Shown here piece by piece: positions 7,717-18,790 of a stretch of 23,199 nt of DNA. The notes beneath the pieces were generated by a model that was not told the origin of the DNA, made no database searches, and saw only the letters and a list, made by a program, of their open reading frames with translations. The translations under genes and the position numbers were made by a program. Source of the stretch: Coptodactyla brooksi (taxonomy: Eukaryota > Arthropoda > Insecta > Coleoptera > Scarabaeidae); NCBI GenBank assembly GCA_033557675.1, contig JAWQRM010000396.1, positions 1 to 23,199 on the forward strand, given 5' to 3'. How positions within the stretch are numbered: the first letter of the stretch is position 1; each line of letters opens with the position of its first letter.

Positions 7717-10700
7717 TTGTGCTTGTTCTTCAAATATTTTGCGTTATAAGAATCGACGCAGTACCCCAACAGGTTAGTTTTACGTTTACAGAATTTAAAT
7801 GAAGGAAAATTAACAAAAATCGAACGAAATATTTCAGCATGAGGTTAAAAGTACGACGGATATCGCGCAGGAGCCCGACGATAGGTTACTGTTATTTTCC
7901 ACCCTAGATGGGAATTTGCACGCCGTGGAAAAAGAAACCGGAAAAGTTCGTTGGACTATAAACGACAGTAAGTCGATAAATTTTGTTCGAACTTAAAATT
8001 ATTTGACCACCTGTTTTAGAGCCTGTTGTTCAGGTACCTCTGGATACTAGTGATGCAATTGTGCCTTTGTTTCTTCCGGATCCTCGCGACGGATCTCTGT
8101 ATCTACTCGGAAATAGGCGGGAGCCCCTTAAAAAGTTGCCGTTCACTATTCCACAGCTGGTGGCGTCGTCCCCATGTCGTAGTACGGACGGTATTTTATA
8201 TACAGGTATTTTAAATGAATAAACTATGCGTTTTTTAAATTTGACATTTAAACTGACAGATCTGTCAAAATGACAGCTGTCATTTAAAATGTCATATGTC
8301 AAACCTAACCAATAACTGTCAAAACTGTTTGACAAGTTTGACATAAGGCTCAATTTACCATGTCATTATAAGATTAATAATTAATGATTAATAATAAGAT
8401 TAATAATTAGGTTATATAAGAAGTACATAAATATTTATTGTACCAAGATGTATTATTATAAATAAAAAGCCACATTCTTGGTTAGTTTGGTTGTTGGTTA
8501 GGTTTGACATGATATATTTAAAATGGTAGTATACAATTAAAAACTACAATTGTAAAATTAAAATTCTTAATTGTTTATGGGCGTTTATTTCTTTTGTTTA
8601 ATGAAGAAATTATATATTTTTAAATTTGACATTTAAACTGACAGATCGGTTAAAATGACAGCTGTCATTAAAAATGTCATATGTCAAACCTAACCAACCA
8701 CTGTCAAAACTGTTTGACAAGTTTGACATAAGGCTCAATTTATGCTTTTTTGTTACAAAGCCTACTTAGAATGAACATTTTAATAATTGGCTATATAAGA
8801 AGTATACAAATATTTATTGTATCAAGATGTATTATTAAAAAAAAAAGTCAGATTTTTGTTTAGTTTGGTTGTTGGTTAGTTTTGACATGTTATATTTAAA
8901 ATGGTAATATACGAAATGACAGTATATACAGGTACAATTTTCTTCACAACTCTAGTGTAATTTTAAAAATTCAAAACTATATTATTGTAATTTTTGGGGT
9001 TTGTAGGCCGTGGTCTATAGTCTTCTCTTTTACTTCTTTCTAACGTTTCGTCAGCTTCTGTGGCTGACATCTTCGGAAGTCGGTCAATTCTGTTGTTGTC
9101 GTAGACGGTTTGACCTTCTAGGATGCACAATTTCGCCTGATCTTGATGTAATGTTGACAGATCTATGTCAATAACGAAATTGAGCAACCTAGAAGGTCAA
9201 ATCGTCTACAACAACAACAGAATTGACCGACCTCTGAAGATGTCAGCCACAGAAGCTGACGAAATGTCAGGAAGAAGTGAAAGAGAAGATAATAGACCAC
9301 GGCCTAGAACCCCAAAAATTGCAATAATGTTAACTCCGGCTGTGAAAGCTTAACTACACATTTAAAACTACAATTTTAAAATTAAAATTTTTAATAGTTT
9401 ATGTGCATTTATTTCTTTTGTTTAATGAAGAAATTATATATTTTTAAATTTGACTTTTAAACTGACAGATCTATTAAAATGACAGCTGTCATTTAAAATG
9501 TCATATGTCAAACCTAACCAATAACTGTCAAAACTGTTTGACAAGTTTGACATAAGGCTCAATTTGCCATGTCGTTTTGGGAGGTGCCTTTTTGTTACAA
9601 AAACAACCTAGAATGAAAATTTTAACAGTCACATGCTTGTTATGTAATAACTATACAAATATTTACTCTATCAAGACGTGTTATTATAAATCAAAAGACA
9701 CATTGCCAGTTAGTTTGGTTATTGATTAGGTTTGACATGTTACATTTACAACGATACTATTGAGGGTAAAATTAATTTTATTTTTGATGCTGTTGAAAAT
9801 CTTCTAGTCTTTTTTAACTATTTTAGTTTTTCTCTGGTTCCCTTGTAATGTTTATATTTACTCTTCTTGTTACATTTAAATTTTTCACAAACTAGAAATG
9901 AAAAGAAAAAGACTGAAATGGGAATAATATTTATGATAGTGAAAGAAAGACAAATGTAAATATTTGGAAAGCTTACAACAGGACCATAAGTGATATTTAA
10001 AATAAGTATTTCATTCTATGTTTAACAGTATAATTTTAAATATTACGTTACACTTTAAAATACTGTAGTACTAGCCAAGAAATGCTCTTTTATTTATAAT
10101 TACGATAGTCTTGATTAAATATGATAATTCTTTGAATCTGAAAGAGAAGAACAAATGTATCCTCCTTTACATTTTTTAACCATTTAATCTTTTTTCTGTT
10201 CATCTTAGTTACTCCAATGAGGAATGTTATAAATTCAAAAGTTAATTAATGTAATAAATGACTACAGCTATAAAAAGAATGTTCAGATTTTGATATAGCT
10301 TGACAAAGTTAACTTTTTGGCAGTTAGTCCATCCATCTGTAGCTCTGTCTTTTAAAATATGGTGTAGTTGCAATAAGCTTAAATTAATGAATTAATTAGT
10401 TAGTTGCGTTACTTATTTAAGTTTTTGTTTTGATACTTTAACAAAACAAAAACTCACAATTTACTATTTACTATTACAAGTTTCTTCATAACTTTAGTAT
10501 AATTTTAAAAGTTAAAAATTACAGTCTTAAAATTAAAATTTTGAATTCTTTATGTGCATTTATTTCTTTCGTTTAATGCAGAAATTGTATATTTTTAAAT
10601 TTGACATTTAAACTAATGATCTGTTAAAATGACAGCTGTCATTTAAAATGTCATATGTCAAACATAACCAACTACTGTCAAAACTGTTTGACATGTGTTT

Positions 10701-13700
10701 GACAAGATTGATATAAGGCTCAATTTGCCATTTGCCACTTAGAATGAAAATTTTCACAGAACAAGTTGTCTTTCAAACAGTCACATGCTTGTTGTGTACT
10801 AAGTATATGTTTTTAAATATAATATCCAATAAATATTTATTGCATCAAGACCTCTTATTATAAATAAAACAGCTCACTGTTAGTTAGTTTGGTTGTTGGT
10901 TAAATTTGACATGTTACATTTGAAACGACAGCATTGAGTATAAAATTAATCTCATTTTCAATAAATGTAAATATTATAAAGGAGAAAATGAAACCTGTAA
11001 AATAGAAGAGGTACTTTAAAACATTTTGGAAAGCTTTCAACTGGACTAAAAAAAAAATAAAAATTTCATTATACGTTCAATATTGTTATTTTAAATATTA
11101 TGTTACACTTTAAAATACTGTATTACTAGCCAAGAAGTGCTCTTTATTTTTAATTACAATAGTCTTGATTAAATATGATAATTATTTATATCTTAAAGAG
11201 AAGAATGAATGTATCCAACTGCATTTTTTGACCATTCAACCTTGTTTTCTGTTCACCTTAGTTACTCCTATGAAGAATGTTATAAATTCAAATGTTAATT
11301 AATGGAATAAATTATTAATTCACACTATAAAAAGAAAATATTGTAACTCAACAGAATTTGCACGTTGAGATTTTGATACAACTTCACAAAGTCATATCCA
11401 GTTAGTCCATCTGTCTGTAGATGTATCTTTTAAAATATGGTGTAGTTGTAACAAGCTTAAATTAATGAATTAATTAGTAAGTTGCGTTACTTATTTAAGT
11501 TTTTGTTTTGATACTCTATCTCTGTTTTTTTGAACATATTTGTTTTGAAATTTAACAAAAGAATGTAAATTTTAACAGTCACTTGCTTGTTATATAATAA
11601 GTATACAAATATTTATTGTAGTCAACATGGGTTATTATAAATCAAAAGGCACATTGTTGGTTAGTTTGGTTGTTCATTAGGTTTGATATGTTACACTTAA
11701 AACGATACTGTTGAGTGTAAAATTAATTTTATTCTTGGTACTGTTGAAATAACGTTTATATTTACATTTTAGTTTTTCACAAACTAGAAAAGACAAGAAA
11801 GACTGAATTGTGAATAATATTTTTTTTGTTTTGATACACTATCTCTGTTTTTTTGAATATGTTCGCTTTAAGATTGTCATAAAAAATTCCAGTCGGTTCG
11901 AGTGGAGTTCAAGTGATTTATGAGGTTAATGTATTACGATTACGGCAAATTGTAATTCCGTAATGTTAGTACATCAATTTACGTAAGTGATTATGGCAGT
12001 GACGTTTATTGCTTATAAACAATGCCGTGTATTAACCTCAGACAACAAAGAAAATGAAAAGAACTTTGCGTCAGAATTATGTATTTTTGTCCGGGCTTAT
12101 CTAATCTTTACCCGGACCGTAAAGGGGAATTTTGGCTATTGGGATCATCCCTGCAATGATCTTTGATAATAAACGTTTCTTCTTCCTTCATAAAAGCATA
12201 TAGTGCACAAGTAATTTCGGTCTTTTTTGTATGAAATAAAACACTATTTTTATACCACAGATGATGTATTTAATCAATTACACATTTTAAATTTTGTTGA
12301 ATGACATTTTGCTATCTTTCTGTCAACTTTGTGATTCCACAATGATGGAACATCATGTTCTTATCACAAAAAACTGGAGCACGTGTGATTTCATGGAATG
12401 CGAAGATCAAAATAAATTGCAATTTAATGGTGTAAGTTTTGATAAATCTAGATGTTTTTCTTTGAATGCACCACTTAGTTTTGCTAGCTATTTACAGTAC
12501 ACATCTGAATTAATGAAGCATTTCAATGTAATCCAACAATTTGCAGGGAAGAAAAAGGATACATGGTTTTCACTACACCCGGGAACAGGACAAAAGCATC
12601 ACATTTTGAGCTGGGACAATGTAAGTCCGACGTGTCCTGCTCCAAGTCCTGATGCAATTTATGTTGGACGGACGTTATACTCCATTATGATGGTGGACAG
12701 TAGGCATAACAATCGAAAGTGGAATGTCAGTTTTTATGATTACGCGGCAAGTCCCATGAGCAAGAGTATGCTTCTTGCATACAGTAATAATTTTTGCATC
12801 GAAACAAATAAAGAAATACTGTATGTTATTTCTTTTTAAACAGATTTTGCACATTTCACATCTACTTCTTCTGGGAGGCTGGTTACTATGGACCGCAGAA
12901 AAGGTTCTGTGATTTGGGAGCTTGATTTACAAAGTCCGGTGGTCGCGGCTTATATTCTGGATTCTAATGGTTTGTTATCTTTGCCGTTAACGGCAATGGC
13001 AAACACCACCTTGGCACACCTAACATCCCATTTATTAACTCATGGAGAATCTTATCAAACACAACTGTCGGATATGAAACTTTAGTAGGTTTATTTCATT
13101 TCTAATTTTTCATTAACTCATAAGAAAAGATTAATGCATTGAAGCGCATAATTTTAGTCCCACAGTTTACATCGGGGAGCACCTGCACGGTTTGTACGTG
13201 TTACCGTCGCTGGTCGATCAAAATCTAGTCAAGTTATCAGCCTCCGAAATTGGCCCATTGATGTTAGACGGTGTCGGAGATCCCGAATCACCTAAACTTT
13301 ATTCTGAATTTAAAATACACGGACAAAATTATGGACTGCCAAATGGTAAGTGACTGAAATTAGTTACGGGACGAATACGGGCAATAAATAACATGTTTAA
13401 CAATAACATTTTATTATGTGGAACCGATTTATACCCTGGCATGTTGAATAAATTGTGGTTAAAACTCTGTAACCACATTATTTGTAAAAAATAAAAACAT
13501 TACTTAAGGTATTTATGAGAATGCATTCTAGAACTAATGCACCTGTTAATATGTGTTTAAAATTGCAATTGATACCTTAAAAAGATATTGAAATCCTCGT
13601 TGTATTCTTGTAATACATTAGCAAAACTAAATTACTACTTATCCATCCCTTCGTGTGTCTATGCATTTGTCTGTGCTTAATGTACACCTATCCTCCAATT

Positions 13701-16700
13701 TACGTGATACTTTTTTTTACACGGAATTAAAAAAGAACAAAAAATTATATTTCAAGTCATTTTTTAATTCCATTCTATTCTGATTTCCATTTATTCCAAT
13801 CTAAAAATGGAGATTCCCCATTTTGTTTGTACAAACAAACTTTCTGTTCATGTGATTTAGTGCAGTAAATTTTTAGCAGCAGAATTTTTCTATTCAGAAT
13901 TTTTTAAACTTCATATTTACTGATTGGCGATAAACAATTATAATTTTTGGAGCATTTTTATAATTTTATTAAATTTTTAGGAGTTTTACCATGCCGAAAA
14001 ACAAATCAAAAGAAAAGTTATATCTTTAGGAAGCAAAATTAAAATTTTAGATTGTCTAGATACTGGAGAAAGAGTAACGGATGTTGCTAAATTTTATTCC
14101 ACGAATGAAGCCACAATAAGGACAATAAGAAGAAATGAAGACTCCATTAGAAAAAGTGTAGTGGCTGGATCTTCTACAAGTATGAGCAGAGCTCCATATG
14201 TGAGAGGTCCACCATAGTCTAGAGCTCCATACTTTTTCATTGCAACAGAAAATATAGAAAAAGCATTAATGATATCTCCAGAAGACACCACCAGAAAAAA
14301 TTAAAAATCAGTTACCATCTACTTCTTCAGCCGAAAAGAAGCTGTCTTTTTCTGCAAGCCATGGTTGGGTTGAAAGATTTAAACAAAGACATTCTTTACA
14401 TAATCTAGTTTTGAAAGGTGAACAAGCATCTGCTAATTCAGATGCAGCGCAACAATATTCAGCAAAATTTGCTGAAATTATAGATGTTAATTTCTACACT
14501 CCTGACCAGGTTTTCAATACTGATGAGTTTGGGTTATTTTGGAAAAAAATGCTAGAAAAATAATGAAACCATTGGTTATTGACAAATCAATAATGCCACC
14601 CTTATTTAAAGGAATATACATCAACAACCTTCCCCTTTATTAGATTTGGTTTCATAACTTTTTTGCCCCAGATATCAAAAGATATTTAAGTAAAAAGGCA
14701 ACCCTTTCAAGGCTCTTCTTTTAATTGATAATGCACCAGGCCATCCTCAAGATTTACAACATGAAAATGTGCAAGTTGTATTTTTACCCAAGAATCTTTA
14801 TTGCAGCCATTAGATGAAGGGATAATTTCGACTTTGAAGGCACCGTTCATCAAGTGAACCTTCAGGTATATTTTAGAACAAATGAAAAATGATGAATCTC
14901 TCCCAATTATGGATGCTTGGAAAAAATTTACAATCTTAGATTGTGTTAAGCATGTTGAAGTGTCATATACCGAGATTAAGCAATTAATACTCAATGTTTG
15001 CTGGAAAAAAATGTAGCCAGATGTAGTTGAAAATAAGAATTCTAGATTACCATTGGAGCATGAATATTTTCAGATAATGGAGATGGTGCATACAGTGGGT
15101 GAATGATTTAGTAGACATGGTTAATGAAACAAGTGATCGTGACAGTGGTCTTGGTGAAGAAGAATCTGAAGGACTTGATTTAGGGTGAAGATTGGGTAAT
15201 CATTTTCTACAAAATGACCCGAACGTTGAACTAGCTCTCCTATTTCAACGAGATATTAATGAACAATTAACTCAACTTGAGGAGGTCTATAAAGATTTGA
15301 CTAAAAACCAAACACAATTGTTAATTACGGATTTCATTACCAAGGTTCGCCGATCTAAAATTCTTTCTAATTAATCTAATATCGAATTTGAAGCGCTACA
15401 GGTACTATCGAGTGATAAAAGTGACATAATATCAATCAGGAAGAGAACATTAATAGTTTATGAAAGTGATAACAGTAGTTAGAATTTTGGTACATTTTTT
15501 TAATTTATATTTCTTTATGTTTTTAAGATATATTTAGTTTTATTTTACATTGAAGTAAATGACTTAATTATGCACATTTTAGTTTATTTTCAATTTACAC
15601 GATTTTGTTTGTTGTTCCATGTTAATCGGGGGATAAGTGTATTTTGCAATGTAAGCTAATGATGATATAATCTGATAAAAAGCAGAAATAATTTGGTAAT
15701 TGATGTTCGTTTATAACGAAAAGTAATTTCAGGTTTCTATAAAATAGATCCTGCGCTATTCCAAACGTTATCAGGACTCGAGGAGTACACGGTAATTTTT
15801 ATTGGCCACTACAACGTACCTGAATATAGTTCTACAAAGTTGATGATCGCAGGGTCGACAAATGCTCAATTAAAACTCTTAACCGACGCTAGCACCAGTA
15901 CAATAGAGGATAATATTTTGGAGCCTCCAGTAAGTTTATCTGCATTTAACGACAAGGATACACTTTTTCATTTTTTACCAATAGATTGTCGGATTTGTAG
16001 GTTTTAACACATCCCTCTATTGCTGTACAAAGTGATGACGAAAACGATACTGCATCTGGAGAAGCAACACGTAACGAATCCTTTGACATTTTCATTTTCT
16101 CCAAGTACGCTTACGAATCCACCAAGGAATGGCTGAACCAGCAGGACAGCAAAGGCTTGAAATTGATGGTAATCATCCTCGTGGGATGCGTTATCGCCAT
16201 GTTTTGGTACCTGCAAATGCAAGTGAGAGAATTTCAACAGTGGTCCCAGAACGGTTCGCGCGGAAGCCAGCAGGGCTCTCTCGAACGTAACGGAGCCGTA
16301 ACGGCTATGCCGGAAGAACTGGAAGGCGGTATCGTTAAAATCGGGAAGATTTTATTTAATCCGGAAGAATTACTGGGCAAAGGATGCGAAGGAACGTTTG
16401 TATATAAGTAAGTGTTATAATACAGTACTCTGTTGTTATTTGTTATATTTCATATTTCTGGTTGACACAAACTTAAACTAAAATTATCTCAAAAACAAAA
16501 GACATTTAGTCTCTGCTTACCAATCACCCTGTATAATGCACGTATGGTTTAGAATGAAGTTGGCTGGTTAAAGTACAACTAACACCTTTGCTGCGAAAAA
16601 AACGAAATTATTTTCTGAACTACCCAATATTGTGGTTTCAAAAGGATTCAAATAAAACCAATACTTTTCAGAGGTGAGTTTGACAAGAGGAAAGTTGCCG

Positions 16701-18351
16701 TGAAGCGCCTACTTCCCGAGTGTTTTAATTTCGCGGATCGCGAGGTGGCACTGTTACGAGAAAGCGATGCCCACCCGAATGTCGTCCGTTATTACTGTAC
16801 GGAACAAGATCGGATGTTTCGGTATATAGCCTTGGAACTGTGTCAAGCTACCTTACACGATTATATACAGGGGAAGTGTGATAGGAGTACGATAACCCCA
16901 TCGCAAATTTTGTACCAAGCGACTTCCGGTTTAGGGCATTTACATTCCTTGGACATTGGTAAATTGTTAATTTTAGCTGAGTATAAGCTCAATATAATAT
17001 CTTTTTGCTTAACCAACGTTGCCTTGCAGTGCACCGTGATATTAAACCGCAGAATGTCCTTTTGTCGGTCCCCAATGCCAAAGGAGAAGTGAAGGCGATG
17101 ATCTCCGATTTCGGGCTGTGCAAAAAGCTACAGGTCGGACGTGTGTCATTTTCGAGAAGGTCTGGTATCACCGGAACCGACGGATGGATAGCGCCCGAAA
17201 TGTTAAATAATGCCAACAGAACAGTAAGTACACCAATCGATAATGCTTTCTGTTTTGGCTGATTATTTCTTATTGTAATGCTCTCCTAGACTTATGCCGT
17301 CGATTTATTTTCACTCGGGTGCCTGTATTACTACGTCCTGTCGGAAGGTTGCCATCCATTTGGCGATGCCCTGCGTCGCCAGGCCAACATACTCTCTGGA
17401 GAGTACAACCTGGATGACCTAAAGTCCGCTCTGTGGCAAGTGGCCGTTCAGAGACCCTTGATCTCCGCACTGATCTCGTCCCATCCTCATTTGAGGCCAT
17501 CTTGCAACACCATTCTGGCCCATCCGATCTTCTGGAACAGCAACACTATCCTGGCGTTTTTCCAAGACGTTAGTGATAGGGTGGAGAAGGCGGAGCTGGG
17601 CGACCCGGTTCTCATGAAACTCGAGGAAGGTGCCGAGAGGGTCGTGAGAAGAGACTGGAGGTATCACGTGCACGAAGAGGTCGCCAATGACCTGCGAAGG
17701 TACAGGTCGTACAGGGGGGAATCTGTGCGGGATTTGTTAAGGGCTTTAAGGAATAAGGTAAGTCCTGGAGTGATTTGTGTTAATTTGGGTGACTTGTTTC
17801 TTTTCCAGAAACACCATTACAGAGAACTCTCCATCGAAGCTCAAGAGATGTTAGGAGACATGCCCGAAGAGTTCACCTTCTATTGGACGTCAAGGTTCCC
17901 TCTCCTGTTGTTGCACACGTGGCACGCTATGCAGTACGTCTCACACGAAAAAGCATTTGAACAGTACTATCCGTCCAGATACCGGTTTGCCGAAGACATC
18001 GTGGATGCCGAATTGAATTCCTTGATACAGTTTGAAGACGTTGACGCTCTAGATCAAAATTTGCTCTTCAAGGAGAGTCCGAAGAAAAACAAGTACAAGT
18101 ACAACAGAATGGGATTTAGAAATAGCATTAGAGACTCTAATGCTGCTGTGTTTAGACAAAGGAGGAGGGCAGAGGATAACGCAATTCAGGAGAACGTTGG
18201 GTTGTACAGAAATTTGAAGCTCGGAAATGAGAACGATAGGATAGGTGTAATAAAAAGGGAGATTAATGCGGGTAAGTACGTACCGAAAGCAAAGAAAAAG
18301 GTCAGCGACGAGCCGCTGGTTTGGGCCATTCAAGATGTACACAAGGATTGA
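7692..18351 (+). CDS. Ire1: IRE1/ERN1 ER-stress sensor kinase/endoribonuclease
   Basis: This is a type I ER membrane protein; its cytosolic RNase splices Xbp1 mRNA in the unfolded protein response. Exons are 7692-7772, 7838-7967, 8020-8205, 12547-12783, 12844-13084, 13158-13345, 15733-15929, 16001-16407, 16672-16958, 17030-17223, 17290-17757 and 17809-18351; all are GT-AG with matching phases, giving 1052 aa. A signal peptide spans about 1-24. The luminal domain (about 28-470) carries LDGNLHAVEKETG, PFTIPQLVASSPCRS, YVGRT and WNVSFYDYAAS. The TM segment is about 475-493. The kinase (about 531-800) has loop GKGCEGT, K567 in VAVK, HRD D655, DFG D678 and activation-loop serines 691/693/696. The KEN RNase keeps Y857, R870, N871 and H875 (RNKKHHYREL), so it should be active. 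A 120-residue basic tail (933-1052) extends past KEN. Introns 3 and 6 are large and repeat-filled. Confidence 0.96.
8231..8536. repeat. Foldback repeat copy A
   Basis: This copy contains TGACAGATCTGTCA (8254-8267) and the 18-bp palindrome AAATGACAGCTGTCATTT (8268-8285). A 17-bp inverted pair follows, ATGTCAAACCTAACCAA (8296-8312) and its exact complement at 8494-8510. The same order of motifs recurs in copies B-D. The inverted arms suggest a non-autonomous foldback or MITE-like origin; the family is not identified. Confidence 0.8.
8537..8945. repeat. Foldback repeat copy B
   Basis: The copy begins with a lead shared with copies C and D (aaaactacaattgtaaaatt..., then tttcttttgtttaatgaag). It includes AATGACAGCTGTCATT (8654-8669), the CAAACCTAACCAACCA arm, and the matching right arm ggttgttggttagttttgac near 8868-8887. 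It is close in length to copy A. Confidence 0.8.
8979..9329. mobile_element. Long foldback (hairpin) element
   Basis: The left arm 8979-9122 and right arm 9188-9329 are reverse complements over about 142 bp with roughly 88% identity by eye, separated by a 65-nt loop. Both arms read as short open frames with the same peptide pattern (NNRIDR..KMSATEADE). The sequence therefore probably derives from one coding-like unit copied in inverted orientation. The hairpin interrupts the lead sequence of repeat copy C (aaaattcaaaactat before, aaaactacaatttt after), so it inserted later. No transposase is present. A transcribed Ire1 pre-mRNA would contain the hairpin. Confidence 0.8.
9360..10480. repeat. 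Foldback repeat copy C (long form)
   Basis: This copy has the shared lead, AATGACAGCTGTCATT (9478-9493), the CAAACCTAACCAA arm (9510-9522), and the right arm near 9715-9740. A roughly 700-bp extension follows that copies A and B lack but copy D shares, with landmarks tactagccaagaaatgctct (near 10069) and ggtgtagttg (near 10360). The internal divergence shows this is an old duplication. Confidence 0.75.
10480..11560. repeat. Foldback repeat copy D (long form)
   Basis: This copy follows the order of copy C, with AATGACAGCTGTCATT (10628-10643), right arm near 10885-10915, and the extension with actagccaagaagtgctct (near 11127). A run reading ggtgtagttg lies near 11440. Its first TGACAGATC motif is damaged (actaatgatctg). 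Confidence 0.75.
11565..11870. repeat. Foldback repeat copy E (partial)
   Basis: Only the right half of the unit is present: taacagtcacttgcttgtta, then tatttattgta, gttagtttggttgttcatta and ttcacaaactagaaa, matching copy C. The TGACAGCTGTCA core is absent. Confidence 0.7.
13681..15642 (+). mobile_element. Degenerate Tigger/pogo-type DNA transposon
   Basis: A transposase relic is framed by inverted ends: 13683-13706 (starts TACACCTATCC) and the complement of 15618-15641 (starts TACACTTATCC) match at 19 of 24 positions. The subterminal motif ttacacggaatt (near 13717) is typical of pogo/Tigger ends as I recall them. Exact termini and the TA duplication are not resolved. It sits in the Ire1 sense orientation inside intron 6. 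Confidence 0.75.
13991..15482 (+). pseudogene. Tigger1-like transposase relic
   Basis: The sequence starts MPKNKSKEK, then shifts frame into ISLGSKIKILDCLDTGERV and a pogo-type helix-turn-helix region (VTDVAKFYSTNEATIRTIRR). Further on are FSASHGWVERFKQRHSLHN (CENP-B-like DNA-binding half), VFNTDEFGLFWKK (first catalytic Asp region) and LLIDNAPGHPQDLQ (second catalytic Asp region). The C-terminal stretches include EDGLVH-type antisense shadows only. At least several frameshifts and in-frame stops (e.g. after VRGPP near 14216 and after FWKKMLEK near 14562), plus a deletion between the two DDE segments, make it inactive. Confidence 0.9.
17758..17808 (+). other. 51-nt in-frame Ire1 intron 11
   Basis: The donor context is AAG|GTAAGT and the acceptor is cttttccag. 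The intron is 17 codons long without a stop. Removal is supported because it joins RNK to KHHYREL, the conserved KEN active-site segment. Retention would add 17 residues between N871 and H875. Confidence 0.9.
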
Positions 18352-18790
18352 AATGAATCGAGGTGAGTGACCTTTCTTTTTCGGATTGTTCTTGCATTTG
18401 TATTTGTAGACATCTAAAGTTTCCTACTATTATCTTAAACGACAGTATTAAGATAATTAATTTTCAGCCAATATCTAAACTAATTCTAGTTTTTTAACTT
18501 AAGTAACTTGTTGTTAATTACCTGTTAGATTTTTTATGATTGTTGTTAAAAGAAGAATTTCTCTAAACTTTCGTCTACTTACTAACTAAGGCATTACACA
18601 TCTACAATGTATTATGTGTCTATCTCGTAAGACTTAAGTGGATGATGGATGGTATATTATTTGTTGAACCACTGTGATATTTAGTTTTTAATGAGATAGT
18701 TGTAGCACTGCATTTTGTACGGAAAGGACCAAGATATTTCATGTAACTGTGAGAGTATTTTAATAAAAGTTCACCTAATTGAAAACAGTG
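18352..18790 (+). other. Ire1 3' UTR with possible UTR intron
   Basis: Eleven nt after the stop, GAG|GTGAGT (intron start 18363) is a strong donor, and taattttcag ending at 18467 is a fitting acceptor, so a 105-nt 3'-UTR intron is possible. A canonical AATAAA lies at 18762-18767, followed by a G/T-containing stretch, and probably ends the transcript. No other feature is seen. Confidence 0.6.
18762..18767 (+). terminator. Poly(A) signal AATAAA for Ire1
   Basis: This is an exact AATAAA 411 nt after the Ire1 stop, with tttactttttct downstream. It is the only canonical signal between the Ire1 stop and 18800. Confidence 0.65.

Larger units (their letters stand above)
8206..12546 (+). other. Ire1 intron 3 (4.3 kb, repeat-filled)
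   Basis: The donor is GTATTT at 8206 and the acceptor is tttgcag at 12546. It contains five degenerate tandem copies of a foldback repeat (8231-11870) and an inserted long hairpin (8979-9329). The remainder (about 11870-12546) has a short inverted pair (tgaggttaat near 11921 / attaacctca near 12032). It also has an 84-codon open stretch directly joined in frame to exon 4. No independent gene is recognised. Confidence 0.85.
13346..15732 (+). other. Ire1 intron 6 (2.4 kb)
   Basis: The donor is GTAAGT at 13346 and the acceptor is atttcag at 15732. About 2.0 kb of it is a decayed Tigger/pogo element, listed separately. The flanks 13346-13680 and 15643-15732 are AT-rich with nothing recognised. 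Confidence 0.9.

Noticed and set aside
8026..8353. Overlapping open frames on both strands over Ire1 exon 3
   Set aside because: They are other-frame shadows of the conserved exon encoding PFTIPQLVASSPCRS.
14094..14994. Minus-strand frames in Ire1 intron 6
   Set aside because: They are shadows of the plus-strand Tigger relic.
18049..18342. 97-codon antisense frame over the Ire1 3' coding exon
   Set aside because: It is antisense to a well-supported exon, hydrophobic by complement bias, and has no family match.
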